Below, piece after piece: positions 53,031 to 63,881 of a stretch of DNA of 64,000 bases (positions within the stretch are counted from its first letter, which is position 1; every line of letters begins with the position of its first letter). The translations under genes and the position numbers were made by a program. This DNA is from Eublepharis macularius (lineage: Eukaryota; Chordata; Lepidosauria; Squamata; Eublepharidae). The notes beneath the pieces were generated by a model. That model was given only the letters and a program-made list of their open reading frames with translations. It had not been told where the DNA came from and searched no databases. The stretch covers positions 12,853,868 to 12,917,867 of the forward strand of contig NC_072791.1 of assembly GCF_028583425.1 (NCBI RefSeq). The letters are read 5' to 3'.

Positions 53031-53500
53031 ATGCCCCCTCACCCTCAGGGGCCCTTCTCCCACCCCTCCTCCCACCCCCCACCAAGGCTCAGCCTGCTCC
53101 CACTTGGGGGGGCCATTTCATGGCCTCCCCAAGTAGGTGCTCTAATCTCCACCACTGACAGCTGGGGGAGGCTTGTGTTGCCAGGGGTGGCATTTTGCAT
53201 GCAAAATGCCCCCCAGCCCTCAGGGGCCCTTCTCCCACCCTTCCCCCCACCCCCCACCCAGGCTCAGACTGCTCCCACTTGGGGGGGGGCATTTCATGGC
53301 CTCCCCAAGTAGGTGCTCTTTTCTCTACCACTGACAGCTGGGGAAGGCTTGTCTTGCCAGGGGTGGCATTTTGCATGCAAAATGCCCCCCCAGCCCTCTG
53401 GGGCCCTTCTCCCACCCTTCCTCCCACCCCCCACCAAGGCTCAGACTGCTCCCACTTGGGGGGGGCATTTCATGGCCTCCCCAAGTAGGTCCTCTCAGCC
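53031..53500. repeat. About 175-bp tandem repeats, left arm (3 units)
   Basis: Units contain GGGGTGGCATTTTGCATGC, AAAATGCC, TCCCACTTGGGGG, CATTTCATGGCCTCCCCAAG and CTGACAGCTGGGG. Repeat boundaries near 53100, 53276 and 53454. Confidence 0.9.
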
Positions 53501-54009
53501 CCTAAAGTCCACCCCTTACAGCCCCACACAAACCCAATTCCCCCCCAGCTGCCACACACAGACCCAAATCCCCACATTAGCCCCTCACAGACCCAAATCC
53601 ACCCCCACCTGCCCCACACCCATAACCCCAGGAACAGGCTGGCAAAGGCCAGCCCTCTCCCTTTGTTCCCTATGCTGGGAACTTCTAAACTCTCTTTCCC
53701 TGGGCAATTCTGCACAGCCCAGGGGTGCCACAATGGTGGGCACACTTCTGAGTGCCAGCTGGTCCCTGTGAAAGAGCACCTGAACCACAGACACCCTCCC
53801 TCAAATTCCCCCACCACCTACAGAGATGGCTGGCCAGCCAGCCCCATTGTTCCCTATGATGGGAACCAACTGCACAACAAAGAATAAAACAAGAACAACA
53901 CAAAATAAAGTTTTAAAAAAATTATTTTCTCCCTTCCAAAGTACAAGTAGGCAAAGCATTATGACACATTACACCAGCAGTCCCCCACACAGAAAAATAA
54001 CACAACTCA

Positions 54010-54725
54010 CTTAAGATCAGAGAATCACAAAGCATGATTCCTGTCAAAAACACTTTATTACTTCAACAGCTTTAGGTTACACAGCAGGGGGGAACACCAA
54101 AGGGCATGGCAGCACTATCTTACACAAAAATAACACAACTCACTTAACATCAGAGAATCACAAAAACACAATTCCTGGCAAAAACACTTTATTTCTTGAA
54201 CAGCTTTAGGTTACACAGTAGGAGGGCACAACAGGGCATGATAGCAATGTACTACAAAAAATAATACAACCCACTTCACCGTTTTTGACAGCAATTGTGT
54301 TTGTGTGATTCTCTGATGTGAAGTGAGTTGTGTTATTTTTGTGTAGTACACTGCTTTCCTGCTCTGTGGTGCCTTCCTACTGTGTAACCTAAAGCAGTTA
54401 CAGAAATAAAGTGCTTTTGACAGCAATTTTTTAGGGTGATTCTTTAATGTGAAGTGAGTTGTGTTATTTTTGTGTAAGATACTGCTTCCATGCCCTTTGG
54501 TGTCCCCCCCCCCTGCTGTGTAGCCTAAAGCTGTTCAAGAAATAAAGTGTTTTTGACAGGAATTGTGCTTTTGTGATTCTCTGATGTTAAGTGAGTTGTG
54601 TTATTTTTGTGTAAGATAGTGCTGCCATGCCCTTTGGTGTTCCCCCCTGCTGTGTAACCTAAAGCTGTTCAAGAAATAAAGTGTTTTTGACAGGAATCGT
54701 GTTTTGTGATTCTCTGATGTTAAGT
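54010..54725. repeat. Central about 134-bp tandem repeats around the symmetry axis
   Basis: Units hold GTGATTCTCTGATGTTAAGTGAG, TGTTATTTTTGTGTAAGA, GTGTAACCTAAAGC, and AATAAAGTGTTTTTGACAG. Right side: about four units (about 54305, 54436, 54572, 54706). Left side: about two inverted units (about 54019, 54150). The orientation switch is near 54285. Confidence 0.88.
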
Positions 54726-55248
54726 GAGTTTTGTTTTAATTTTTCTGTGTGGGGGACTGCTGGTGTAATGTGTCATAATGCTTTGCCTACTTGTACTTTG
54801 GAAGGGAGAAAATAATTTTTTAAAAACTTTATTTTGTGTTGTTCTTGTTTTATTCTTTGTTGTGCAGTTGGTTCCCATCATAGGGAACAATGGGGCTGGC
54901 TGGCCAGCCATCTCTGTAGGTGGTGGGGGAATTTGAGGGAGGGTGTCTGTGGTTCAGGTGCTCTTTCACAGGGACCAGCTGGCACTCAGAAGTGTGCCCA
55001 CCATTGTGGCACCCCTGGGCTGTGCAGAATTGCCCAGGGAAAGAGAGTTTAGAAGTTCCCAGCATAGGGAACAAAGGGAGAGGGCTGGCCTTTGCCAGCC
55101 TGTTCCTGGGGTTATGGGTGTGGGGCAGGTGGGGGTGGATTTGGGTCTGTGAGGGGCTAATGTGGGGATTTGGGTCTGTGTGTGGCAGCTGGGGGGGAAT
55201 TGGGTTTGTGTGGGGCTGTAAGGGGTGGACTTTAGGGGCTGAGAGGAC

Positions 55249-55910
55249 CTACTTGGGGAGGCCATGAAATGCCCCCCCCCAAGTGGGAGCAGTCTGAGCC
55301 TTGGTGGGGGGTGGGAGGAGGGGTGGGAGAAGGGCCCCAGAGGGTTGGGGGGCATTTTGCATGCAAAATGCCACCCCTGGCAACACAAGCCTCCCCCAGC
55401 TGTCAGTGGTAGAGATTAGAGCACCTACTTGGGGAGGCCATGAAATGCCCCCCCAAGTGGGAGCAGGCTGAGCCTTGGTGGGGGGTGGGAGGAGGGGTGG
55501 GAGAAGGGCCCCTGAGGGCTGGGGGGCATTTTGCATGCAAAATGCCACCCCTGGCAACACAAACCTCCCCCAGCTGTCAGTGGTAGAGATTAGAGCACCT
55601 ACTTGGGAAGGCCATGAAATGGCCCCCCCAAGTGGGAGCAGGCTGAGCCTTGGTGGGGGGTGGGAGGAGGGGTGGGAGAAGGGCCCCAGAGGGTTGGGGG
55701 GCATTTTGCATGCAAAATGCCACCCCTGGCAACACAAGCCTCCCCCAGCTGTCAGTGGTAGAGATTAGAGCACCTACTTGGGGAGGCCATGAAATGGCCC
55801 CCCCAAGTGGGAGCAGGCTGAGCCTTGGTGGGGGGTGGGAGGAGGGGTGGGAGAAAGGCCCCTGAGGGCTGGGGGGCATTTTGCATGCAAAATGCCACCC
55901 CTGGCAAAGG
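55249..55910. repeat. About 175-bp tandem repeats, right arm (4 units)
   Basis: ACTTGGGGAGGCCATGAAATG (or a one-base variant) recurs at about 55249, 55428, 55600 and 55776, one unit more than in the left arm. Confidence 0.9.
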
Positions 55911-56335
55911 AAGCCTGCCTCTTCATTTTTTCCCCATAGGAAATAATGAAGAAGATGAGCAGCAGCATGCTAACAATATGCTGCTCCTTTGCTTTCTTAT
56001 GGGAGGATGGGGGGGCTGCTTTGGGGGGCCATAACATGGCCCCCCAAAGTCCAATCTGTCTGAAACTTGGGTGGTTGTTAGAGAAGGGTTAGAGGAAGGT
56101 CCCCACCAATTTTGGGCTTATTCGGTGGGAAAATGCCTCCTCCAGGCATCCTGGAAGACGGAGGCATTTTCCCATAGAAAAAAGGCGAAAGAATGCCGAA
56201 ATAATGCCGAAAGAATCCTGAAAGCCGAAAGTCGAAAGAGATTCTTGTTTCGGCTTTCGGCTTTAACGATAGAGAATCTTCTTTCGGCTTTCTACTTTCG
56301 GCTATAGCCGAAAATTTTTGGCTTGCACACCCCTA

Positions 56336-56555
56336 CCTGCAAAAGACCCTGTTCAGATGAGCGAAGCTGCTGTGGAGGGACATAGGGAGGGAGGCGGTTC
56401 CTTTAGGTATGCTGGACCAAAGCTGTGAAGAGCTTTGTATGTATTAACTAATACCTTGAACTGAGCACGGTAACTGATAGGTGGCCAATGGAGTGACTGT
56501 AGGATGGAAGTGATGTTCAAGTTCCTGCTCGCTCTTGATAATAGTCGAGCTGCTC
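56336..56555 (-). mobile_element. L2-like LINE, continued after the foldback
   Basis: CCTGCAAAAGACCCTGTTCAG.., TATGCTGGACCAAAGCTGTGAAGAGCTTTG, TGAGCACGGTAACTGATAGGTGGCCAATGGAGTGACTG: antisense to ALHGLGPAYL, SLHWLS and YRAQFK of the 34245 copy. Confidence 0.88.
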
Positions 56556-57050
56556 CTCAGTTTCTCATAATTTCATTATTGCTTTCGAAAGCTCAGTTTA
56601 AGTAAATGTTGGAGCCATCAACCACCTCTGAATAATGTGAATTGAACTTGACTCATAAACCAGAAATGACAAGAACTTCATGCTCATTTATTTTTATATT
56701 ATACCACAAAATATTCTGATGTGAAATGATAAATAACCTTTGAACTGGATCCAGCCAGCTTAAAAAAAACACCTCAATCTTGGCCTATTCTCCTTCTTAC
56801 TATAGGCCTGGTTCACGTAGCTTTTGCCCATGTAGCTTCTATGATCCCAAATGCAGACTTTTTGATGGTTAAAGGGGACCCCCTCCTCTCTTCACCAGTG
56901 GAGAAACTTGTTGGATCCAGCCCTTTTTACTTTCGCTGAGTATTGTTGAGAGATGCTAAAATAACAACATTATTGAAAATACTAGGCAGCGTAATGTAAT
57001 TTCTAGATGCCATGGCAACCTAGTGCCTGGGATTTGTTGAGCCCTGAAAT
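56556..57050 (-). mobile_element. Dispersed repeat R1, second piece
   Basis: CATAATTTCATTATTGC.., AAATGACAAGAACTTCATGC.., GTGAAATGATAAATAA.., ending GTGCCTGGGATTTGTTGAGCCCTG at about 57047. Parallels 43440-43807. Confidence 0.6.
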
Positions 57051-57385
57051 ACACTAATCTGAACTCACTGGAGGAAAAACAGCACTAGTGAAACAGCCGT
57101 CTCGTTTTATTTTGTTATAGCAGTGATGTGGGAAACTGAAGTTGTTAAAAAGCTGTGTCCTACTGCAACAAAGGAACTGTTTGGCTTCAATAGCTCCACC
57201 ATGATGAGCGTTTCCCCTTTTCTACAAATGCTGTTGAAAATGTCAGCTGACATCCTATGAAGATGTCGTATGCTGAATCAGACCAATCCAGTTTAATCTC
57301 TTCTGAATGTCAACTTTTCACAGTCTTGATTGGAGAGAGGTTTTCCCCAGCTTTTGTCTATCTCAGGTTTTTGTCCCATCTTCCC
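57051..57385. other. Intronic, nothing recognised
   Basis: No repeat family or coding feature recognised. Confidence 0.4.
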
Positions 57386-57386
57386 T

Positions 57387-57655
57387 CCTCGTGGCGCAGA
57401 GTGGTAAGCTGCAGTACTGCAGCCCAAGCTCTGCTCACAACGACCTGAGTTCGATCCTGGTGGAAGCCGGGTTCAGGTAGCCGGCTCAAGATTAACTCAG
57501 CCTTCCATCCTTCCGAGGTCAGTAAAATGAGTACCCAGTTTCCTGAGGGTAAAGTGTAGATGACTGGGGAAGGCAATGGCAAACCACCCTGTAACAAAAG
57601 TCTGCCGGGAAAACCGCCCATGGGTCAGTAATGACTCGGTGCTTGCACACCTTTA
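57387..57655 (+). mobile_element. tRNA-derived SINE (third family)
   Basis: Head GGCGCAGAGTGGTAAGCTGCAGTACTGCAGCC with B box GAGTTCGATCCTGG; body CCGGGTTCAGGTAGCCGGCTC, GCCTTCCATCCTTCCGAGGTC, AAATGAGTACCCAGTTTCC, GGCAATGGCAAACCACCC; tail ATGGGTCAGTAATGACTCGGTGC. A family I associate with squamates. Confidence 0.92.
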
Positions 57656-57832
57656 CATTTTACCCATTTCCCTCCAAGGAGCTCAGGATGTACATGGTTG
57701 CCCTTTTTCTACCTTTTCCATCACAACTGCCCTATGAAGGAGGTTAGGCTGAGACAGAGAGGCAGCATGCAACTGGATCCAAGATTCCCCAGTGAATTTT
57801 GGTGTCCCAGATTTTGGCCTGATGATTGCTTA

Positions 57833-58640
57833 TTTATTTATTTAAAATATTTACAGTATATACATCCTTTCTATCCAAAACAGGGTTCCCAAGGCACCGA
57901 ACAGCAGATAATTAAAACATTAAAATTATGTTTAAACGACATATAAATACAGTAAAAAACATACTGACGTATAAACAAACACACACAACCAGGGATGAGG
58001 GCCAATAAGAGTTTCCTGGGGTTAGGACAAATGAAACACAAAAGTCTTCACCTGCTGGCGGAAGACAATGGCAGAGGGAGGGAGACGAATCTCTCTGGGG
58101 AGGGAGTTCCAAAGTTTTAGTGCCACAACCAAGAAGGCCCTTTCTCAGGTTGCCACCCATCTAGCCTCAGGTGGCGAGGGCACCTTGAGGCAAGATTTTG
58201 AAGATGTTGGGAGTTGATAGGTAAGTTCATATGGGAGAAGGTGGCCCTTGAGGGATGCTGGCCCCAAACTTGATAGGGCTTTAAAGGTACCAGCCTCTTG
58301 AATTGGGCCTGGAAGCAAAGTGGGAGCCATACGGATGGAACAAGACTAGTGTGATATGGTCACTATGACTCACTCCAGTCAACATTCTGGCTGCTGCATT
58401 CTGTACCAGTTGCAGCTTCCGGACAGTCTTTAAGGGCAGCCCTACACAGAGGACTTTGCAGTAATCTAATCTGGATGTTACCTGGGTATGCACCCTGCAC
58501 CCCAGTGGCAAAAACTTTTCCGCCCAGGAAGGGCTGCAGCTGGCTCAGTAGCCAGAGCTGGTGAAACGCATCCCTGGCCAGCATCTCCACCTGTTGCTCC
58601 AACAGGAGGCCTGGGTCCCGCAACGCTCTCAAGCTACAAA
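57833..58640 (-). mobile_element. L2-like LINE, reverse transcriptase C-terminus
   Basis: (TTTA)n at the 3' end; minus frame 58511-58281 reads [37 protein letters not shown]. The 58020-58160 region is antisense to a KAFLVVALKLWNSLP-type block. Confidence 0.85.
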
Positions 58641-58687
58641 CCTGCTTCTTTAGGTTCTAACCACTATGTTCTCATGAGCTGTCCGTT

Positions 58688-58880
58688 ATTATTTAATTCA
58701 TTTATACCTCACTTTTCTGCCCAATGGGGAACCAAAGTGGCTTAACAGCAGTCTTTCTCCATTTTATTCTCACAACAGCCCTGTGAGGTGGGTTAGGCTG
58801 AGTGTGTGAGGCTGGCTCACCCAGCAGGTTTCCATCGTTGAATGGGACTTTAGAACTCGGGGTACCTAGTCCCAACACTC
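58688..58880 (-). mobile_element. tRNA-derived SINE
   Basis: TTATTTAATTCATTTATACC.., CCCAATGGGGAACCAAAG, CCATTTTATTCTCACAACAGCCCTGTGAGGTGGGTTAGGCTGAG. Confidence 0.75.
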
Positions 58881-58889
58881 TAGTTGCTA

Positions 58890-59790
58890 TAATCTCGTGT
58901 ACCTTCTACATGGAAAGCATACGGTCTACTTCTGAGCCACAACGAGAAGCAAAGAGGAGAATCCTTTATCTTGGCAGCAGAACAGCTAATCCAAACTAGC
59001 AGCTAGTCTGTGGCAAATAAGAGAAAATGCTTGGTTTAAGCTGGAAGAGAATGGGCACTTAAATTTCCCCCCCTTTCAGGCTGCAGATGCAAGAGGCATG
59101 GCCAATCCAGTTTATAACTCAGTGTCGTTCCTGATGCGGCTGTCTTCATTAGGGAGGAATTTATCCTGCAGTTAACCAGATACAAAATTGCATTTCCTTC
59201 TAATAATAAAACCGTGTTAGAAGAGCTGCCTCTCAAGACAGTACTCTTGACTTCAAACACGATGGCTCCTTTACCTATATTAGGAAGGGATGCAGTTTTG
59301 TTTTCAGCCAGCTTCCAAAGATAGCAAAAAGACATTGGGAATGACTGATTAAATTGTAATCATTGGCCTCTCCGTTTTTTTTGGTTTACTTACGTTACTA
59401 CATAACGGCCTTTCCAGAAATCTGCTTCAGATGGCTCATGACTGAGAATTAAAACAACAAAGCACTAAAAAACAATGAACAGACACAATTAAAATGGCCA
59501 CAAAACAGTCACAAATCAAAATGTATTAAAACTCTGCAATAAATAGCAGTATCATGACACTTCATAAAAACTGAAGCTTGAGCTTCAGTTTATTGGCCCT
59601 CGCCCTGCCCTTTGTTGCTTCTAGATATTGCTTCAGAAATGCAGTGCCTCACCTAATTCAACATTATTGGCATGGCCTCTGTTTGTTTCCTGTCACATAG
59701 ATGTACCTCGGGTGACTAATGTAGGTTCATGTGGACAGGTGGTCTGCTAAAACCTTATAGTGTTTTTGTGTGTGAGAGAGACAGAGAATA
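58890..59790. other. Intronic, little recognised
   Basis: 59450-59600 has a LINE 3'UTR flavour (AATTAAAATGGCC.., AATAAATAGCAG). 59760-59796 is a GA-rich tract. No gene. Confidence 0.35.
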
Positions 59791-59796
59791 GAGAGA

Positions 59797-60061
59797 GAAT
59801 AACAACAACAAACACAACAACAACATTCTATTTATATACCGCCCTTCAGGATGACGTAACACCCACTCAGAGCGGTTTACAAAGTATGCCATTATTATCC
59901 CCACAACAAAACACCCTGTGAGGTGGGTGGGGCTGAGAGAGCTAGAAGCTGTGACTGACCCCAGGTCACCCGGCTGGCTTCAAGTGGAGGAGTGGGGAAT
60001 CAAACCCGGTTCTCTAGATTAGAGTCCTACCACTCTTAACCTCTACACCAAACTGGCTCTC
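59797..60061 (-). mobile_element. Sauria-type tRNA-derived SINE
   Basis: (AAC)n, ATTTATATACCGCCCTTCAGG, CCACTCAGAGCGGTTTACAAAGTATG, GGGGAATCAAACCCGG (reverse B box), ACACCAAACTGGCTCTC (reverse head). A full-length copy. Confidence 0.92.
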
Positions 60062-60069
60062 AAAGACTG

Positions 60070-60735
60070 AACTAATCCGCAGAAAGATGTGTGAGCATGT
60101 GTTCAGAGACCCAGAAGAACAGAGCTGGGCCCTTCCTCAGCTGCAGCGTTTTTCTGTGATTTGTGTTTTTTGGCAGTGCATCTGTTGGGTGTTACCTTTC
60201 TTCCGAGCCTGCATAAAAACTCGACCCGGTTTAGAATACTGTCATTCTGCCAAAAGACTGGCGACAGACACCTGTTGCGATTGTTTTCTATAGTTGAAAG
60301 GGGGCCCTATTTATATCTCCGGTGCGCTGGCAGAAGAGAGGAATGGTTCTCACGAGCACATGGCGGTTTCTCTTCAGGCGGGAGAGGCCTGCAAAACGCT
60401 GGAGTCAGGATCTTGGACCCAGCCTCCCTTTTCTTGAGAGCTTCTCTGGACGAGGCCAGCTCTGTTATTGAAAGCAAGCTTGACTGAGGCCAACCGGTTT
60501 TCTCCATCCCTGGTTCTTTTGGGGTGGGAGAGTTTACTCAACAATGGCGTTGTCATTATTTGCTCTGGCCTTAGCGTGCCATCAGAGCGCAAAGAAAAAT
60601 TGCACCGCATAGGGCTTGCCTCTGCCAAACAATAAACAAATGTTTCTCTTGTATTTATCCGCCACACCCACAGACACACACGCCAGCCCAGCGATGCAGT
60701 TACATTGGGAGCAAATGAGGGGAGAGAGAGAGAGA
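60070..60735. other. Intronic, nothing recognised
   Basis: No repeat family or coding feature recognised. Confidence 0.4.
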
Positions 60736-60737
60736 GA

Positions 60738-60900
60738 GACAGTGCGGTGGAGCGGCTAGTACATGATAGAGTGACCTTGTGCCAGTCGCTTTTCCTTGTC
60801 CTAAGCTGCCTCGCAGGGTTGTTGTGAGGACAAAATAGAGGAAGGGAGATGACCCTGTATGCCATCCTTGGCGATGTGATTAAAAGTTGGAATAAAAATT
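60738..60900 (+). mobile_element. tRNA-derived SINE, partial
   Basis: ACAGTGCGGTGGAGCGGCTAG, GTGACCTTGTGCCAGTCGC, CTCGCAGGGTTGTTGTGAGGAC, GTTGGAATAAAAATTAAT. The B-box portion is deleted. Confidence 0.7.
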
Positions 60901-61009
60901 AATAGACTGAGGGATAATTTTCTCCCTTCTGGTTCTGCTGCATCAGCTGTCCAAATAGTTTACCGCTCTCGTAAATAACTTTGCCCTTCGTTTCTGCCTA
61001 TTTATTTAG

Positions 61010-61205
61010 GGCGTTTTCCTCACTTTCCTTCAAGGGGCTCGGGTGGTGTACGTAGTTCTCACCTTCTATCATTTTATCCTCACAGCAATCCTGTGAGGCA
61101 GGTTAGGCTGAGGGAAGAGGACTGAGCCAAGGCCAAGCAGTAAGTTTTGTGGCGAGTGGAGATTTGAACCCTTGTCTCACCAGTCCTAGTCTCTCACACT
61201 GTAGC
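61010..61205 (-). mobile_element. tRNA-derived SINE
   Basis: CATTTTATCCTCACAGCAATCCTGTGAGGCAGGTTAGGCTGAG, CCAAGGCCAAGCAGTAAG, GGAGATTTGAACCCTTGTCTC (reverse B box), TAGTCTCTCACACTGTAGC. Confidence 0.78.
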
Positions 61206-61439
61206 TGTTGCAGTCCATACTGTGTCTCTTACACGGTGTCACCTTTCTCCCTTTTTCCTCAGAATTCATTGTTCCTGTGAAGCCTTCAGTTTCCCCCTAA
61301 AATTGGCAGCTGTGGTAGAAAGGCTTTTCTTCTTTTTCTCCCCTCCCACCAGTTTCTGTAAATAAACTTTCAAAAATCTACAGAGACTGATCAGCTGGTT
61401 TACTGTGGCTTTTCCTCTGTGGGAAAGAGCCAATTTCCT

Positions 61440-61700
61440 TGTAAGTCTGGAGAATGGTTAGCATTGGGGCCTTACCTTAGGACCGCCTGTTCCTGCATGA
61501 ACTTACCCAACCACTGCGGTCATCTTCAGAGGCCGTACTTTGGTTGCCCTCTCCGTCTGAGGCTAGATGGGTGGCAACCTAAGGCAGTGCCTTCTCTGTT
61601 GTGGCGCCAAAACTTTGCCAAGCTTCCCTGGAACCATCCAGCTACCCTGGTAACTGTCAGGATCTAATATGTTGTGTGGTTCCTTGGTCAGAGTTACGCC
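61440..61700 (+). mobile_element. L2-like LINE coding fragment
   Basis: After frameshifts reads LPNHCGHLQRPYFGCPL and AFSVVAPKLCQASLEP, the RAFSVVAPxLWNSLP block of the L2-like C-terminus. Confidence 0.6.
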
Positions 61701-61704
61701 ATGT

Positions 61705-62925
61705 TTAATCTGTAGTTGCTAGCCTTTTTCTCCCTCCAGGTCCAGATGTTGTTGTGACCGCGTTTTCCATGGGAGAGAATACTCTTATCTGTTTCTACAA
61801 CCATTGCTCTGGAGAATGGGGGGGGGGAGGCTGGGAGTGAAGGGTTTGATGTATCACAAGTTTCATTTTCTTTCTCATTCTCAACAATGCCTATGTTCAG
61901 CCAAGATCCTTTCTAGGCCTTGGAATATGGATACTAGTATCAGAGCTTAGTCTTTCAATAAACCTTTTGAAATCAAGAAATTTGTGCTTCTTGCAGAAGG
62001 GGGAGATGAACTCTAGATAACGGGGATTCCATAGTCTGACAGTAACACAAGGCAGCTCCTCTGTAGCTCCATCCAGGTAGAATTTTCTTTATTTAAACTA
62101 TAAACTATAAACCATAACGTAATAGCTATAAACTATAAACAGTAAACACAGGGAATGAGAAAAAATACAACATTCTAAACATAAGACACACTAACAATAC
62201 ATATATATCTATATAATTAAACTCCTTCCGCAGAGCGATTTGCCTGTCTCCTTCGGTCGTCGTCTCCCACCAGCGGATGAAGACTTTTTTGTTCTGTTTG
62301 ACATCCCTTCCCAAACTCTCATTAGCTCTCCTTCCTGTTTATGTGCCTGTGTGTGTGTTTTTGTTTCATTTAATAATTTTAAATATTTTATGTATTTGTA
62401 TTTTAAATGCTGGCAAGCGAGGAGGTTTTTTTTACGAAGCGTGTGTGTACGTGCGCAGGAATCTAGTTCTTAAACTAATTGAGGGTCATATAGGAGATGA
62501 GATTCCCAGAATTGTTTTGAGTCTGTTCACTTTTGATTCTTCATTTGGCCTGTTTTTATTCCCATTGTGCTGTGTATGCTTGAATAGAGGAAGCCGCCCT
62601 GTCCTGGGCCAGGTCATTGGTTCCATCTTACCCAATATGGTGTACTGTCTGTAGCTTGCCGGCAAGCCTGCTTTCTGAGATTCTTTAACTGGAGATGTCA
62701 GGATTTGAACCTCTAGCACCACGGGCAGGCCAAGCAGGTGCTGTACCTCTCAAATGTGCTATGGACCAAAGGCATGAGAAAATGGGGTGATGTTGGCTTA
62801 TTTTGCTCTATCTATTGCTACTCCATACCTCATCCCGTACTCCTATTTTTTTAAAAAAAAATATGCTAGAATACTTCATTTGTATGATTCTGTGTACAGC
62901 CTAGCTGCCGATCTGCCGCATCTTT
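61705..62925. other. Intronic, little recognised
   Basis: 62085-62150 has repeated ATAAACTATAAAC words. 61985-62080 could be a worn LINE piece. No gene. Confidence 0.35.
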
Positions 62926-62929
62926 GACC

Positions 62930-63170
62930 CACCCTTTATCCAAGGAGCTCAAGGCATAGTATATGGATTTCTCACTTTTATCCTCACAGCTGTCTTTTCC
63001 AACTTTGATCAAACTCCAAAAAAACTCAAGACATGCATGTCACAAAAGCCCTGTGGGGTAGTTTAGGCTGAGAGACAGTGACTGATGTAAGATCATTCAG
63101 TGAGCTTCAGAGCCAAATGGGGATTTGAACCGGTGTCTCTCTGGTTCTAATGAAACCGTTACATCACTCA
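62930..63170 (-). mobile_element. tRNA-derived SINE
   Basis: CACCCTTTATCCAAGGAGCTCAAGG, CTCACTTTTATCCTCACAGC, CCTGTGGGGTAGTTTAGGCTGAGAG, GATTTGAACCGGTGTCTC (reverse B box). A 40-bp insertion at about 63000-63040 splits the middle. Confidence 0.7.
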
Positions 63171-63179
63171 GGCGCTCTT

Positions 63180-63580
63180 TGTAATTTCTGTGCACTTGTT
63201 CTAAATATTGTACTTATTTCAGAGATGTACAATATACCTATCCCCACCCCATTGTTCCCCGAGGCCAAAGCTGTTTTTTTTAGTAATAACCAGAGTTATG
63301 CATGGTTGTGTATTTCCAGAAGCTCTTTCTTTCTTCTGAAATCCAGTTTAGCTAGCTTTCTTTGACCTTATTGTAAACCAGCGGCTGCTGTTTTTTAACC
63401 TTTCGGATTGTGGGTGAGGAGCGTGTCATGTATTCGGTCAGTTTCACAAAATCTGTTTGCCCACTCATCTAGGGCAAACAACAAATAGCAACAAGGTGGG
63501 CATCCTTGGTGTGTGTGTGTGTGTGGGGGGGTGTCAGATCACAAAAGACTTGACCACAGTATTGGAAAACTCCAAGTCTT
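63180..63580. other. Intronic, nothing firm
   Basis: (GT)n at about 63510-63525, followed by a G run. No gene. Confidence 0.4.
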
Positions 63581-63582
63581 TC

Positions 63583-63881
63583 CCAAAAGATCTAGATCAA
63601 GATGGGTAGCCGTGTTTGTCTGTAGCAGTAGAAAAGAGCAAAGAGTCCAGTAGCACCTATAAGACTAACAAAATTTGTGGTAGAGTATGAGCTTTCGTGA
63701 GCCACAGCTCACTTCTTCAGCTCAGACTAACAAAATTTGTGGTGGGGTATGAGCTTTCATGAGCTACAGCTCACTTTTTCAGATACCTGTGGCTCACGAA
63801 AGCTCCATACCCTACCACAAATTTTGTTAGTCTTATAGCTGCTACTGGACTCTTTGCTTTTTTTCTACTCCAAAAGATCTA
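63583..63881. mobile_element. Penelope 3'-end hairpin (second subfamily) with 12-bp TSD
   Basis: Element 63595-63869: GATGGGTAGCCGTGTTTGTCTGTAGC, AGAGTCCAGTAGCACCTATAAGAC, two direct copies of ACTAACAAAATTTGTGGT..ATGAGCTTTC, then the opposed arm ..CACAAATTTTGTTAGTCTTATAGCTGC. Flanked by CCAAAAGATCTA at 63583-63594 and 63870-63881, identical. Confidence 0.9.

Larger units (their letters stand above)
52555..56343. mobile_element. 3.77-kb foldback element with 8-bp TSD
   Basis: Element 52563-56335, ends TAGGGATGTGC and GCACACCCCTA. Flanks are CCTGCAAG (52555-52562) and CCTGCAAA (56336-56343). The related LINE at about 34490-34510 shows the uninterrupted site, confirming the duplication. The element is one long inverted repeat: left arm to about 54285, right arm from about 54286. 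Positions x and 108737-x are complementary without indels from about 53470 to 53990, and several frames there translate identically from both arms. From the outside in: an array of GCCGAAA/TTTCGGC words; a 250-bp unique block; tandem units of about 175 bp; a 500-bp unique block; tandem units of about 134 bp. No transposase seen. All open frames inside are strand-mirrored artefacts. Confidence 0.9.

Noticed and set aside
53195..55888. Frames of about 70-160 codons in the foldback
   Set aside because: The same peptides appear from both arms and in several frames. They are mirror images of tandem GC-rich DNA, with no domain or codon signal.
53031..55910. Regularly spaced repeats resembling an array
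   Set aside because: Units are about 175 bp head-to-tail without short repeat/spacer alternation, in a vertebrate genome. Not CRISPR.
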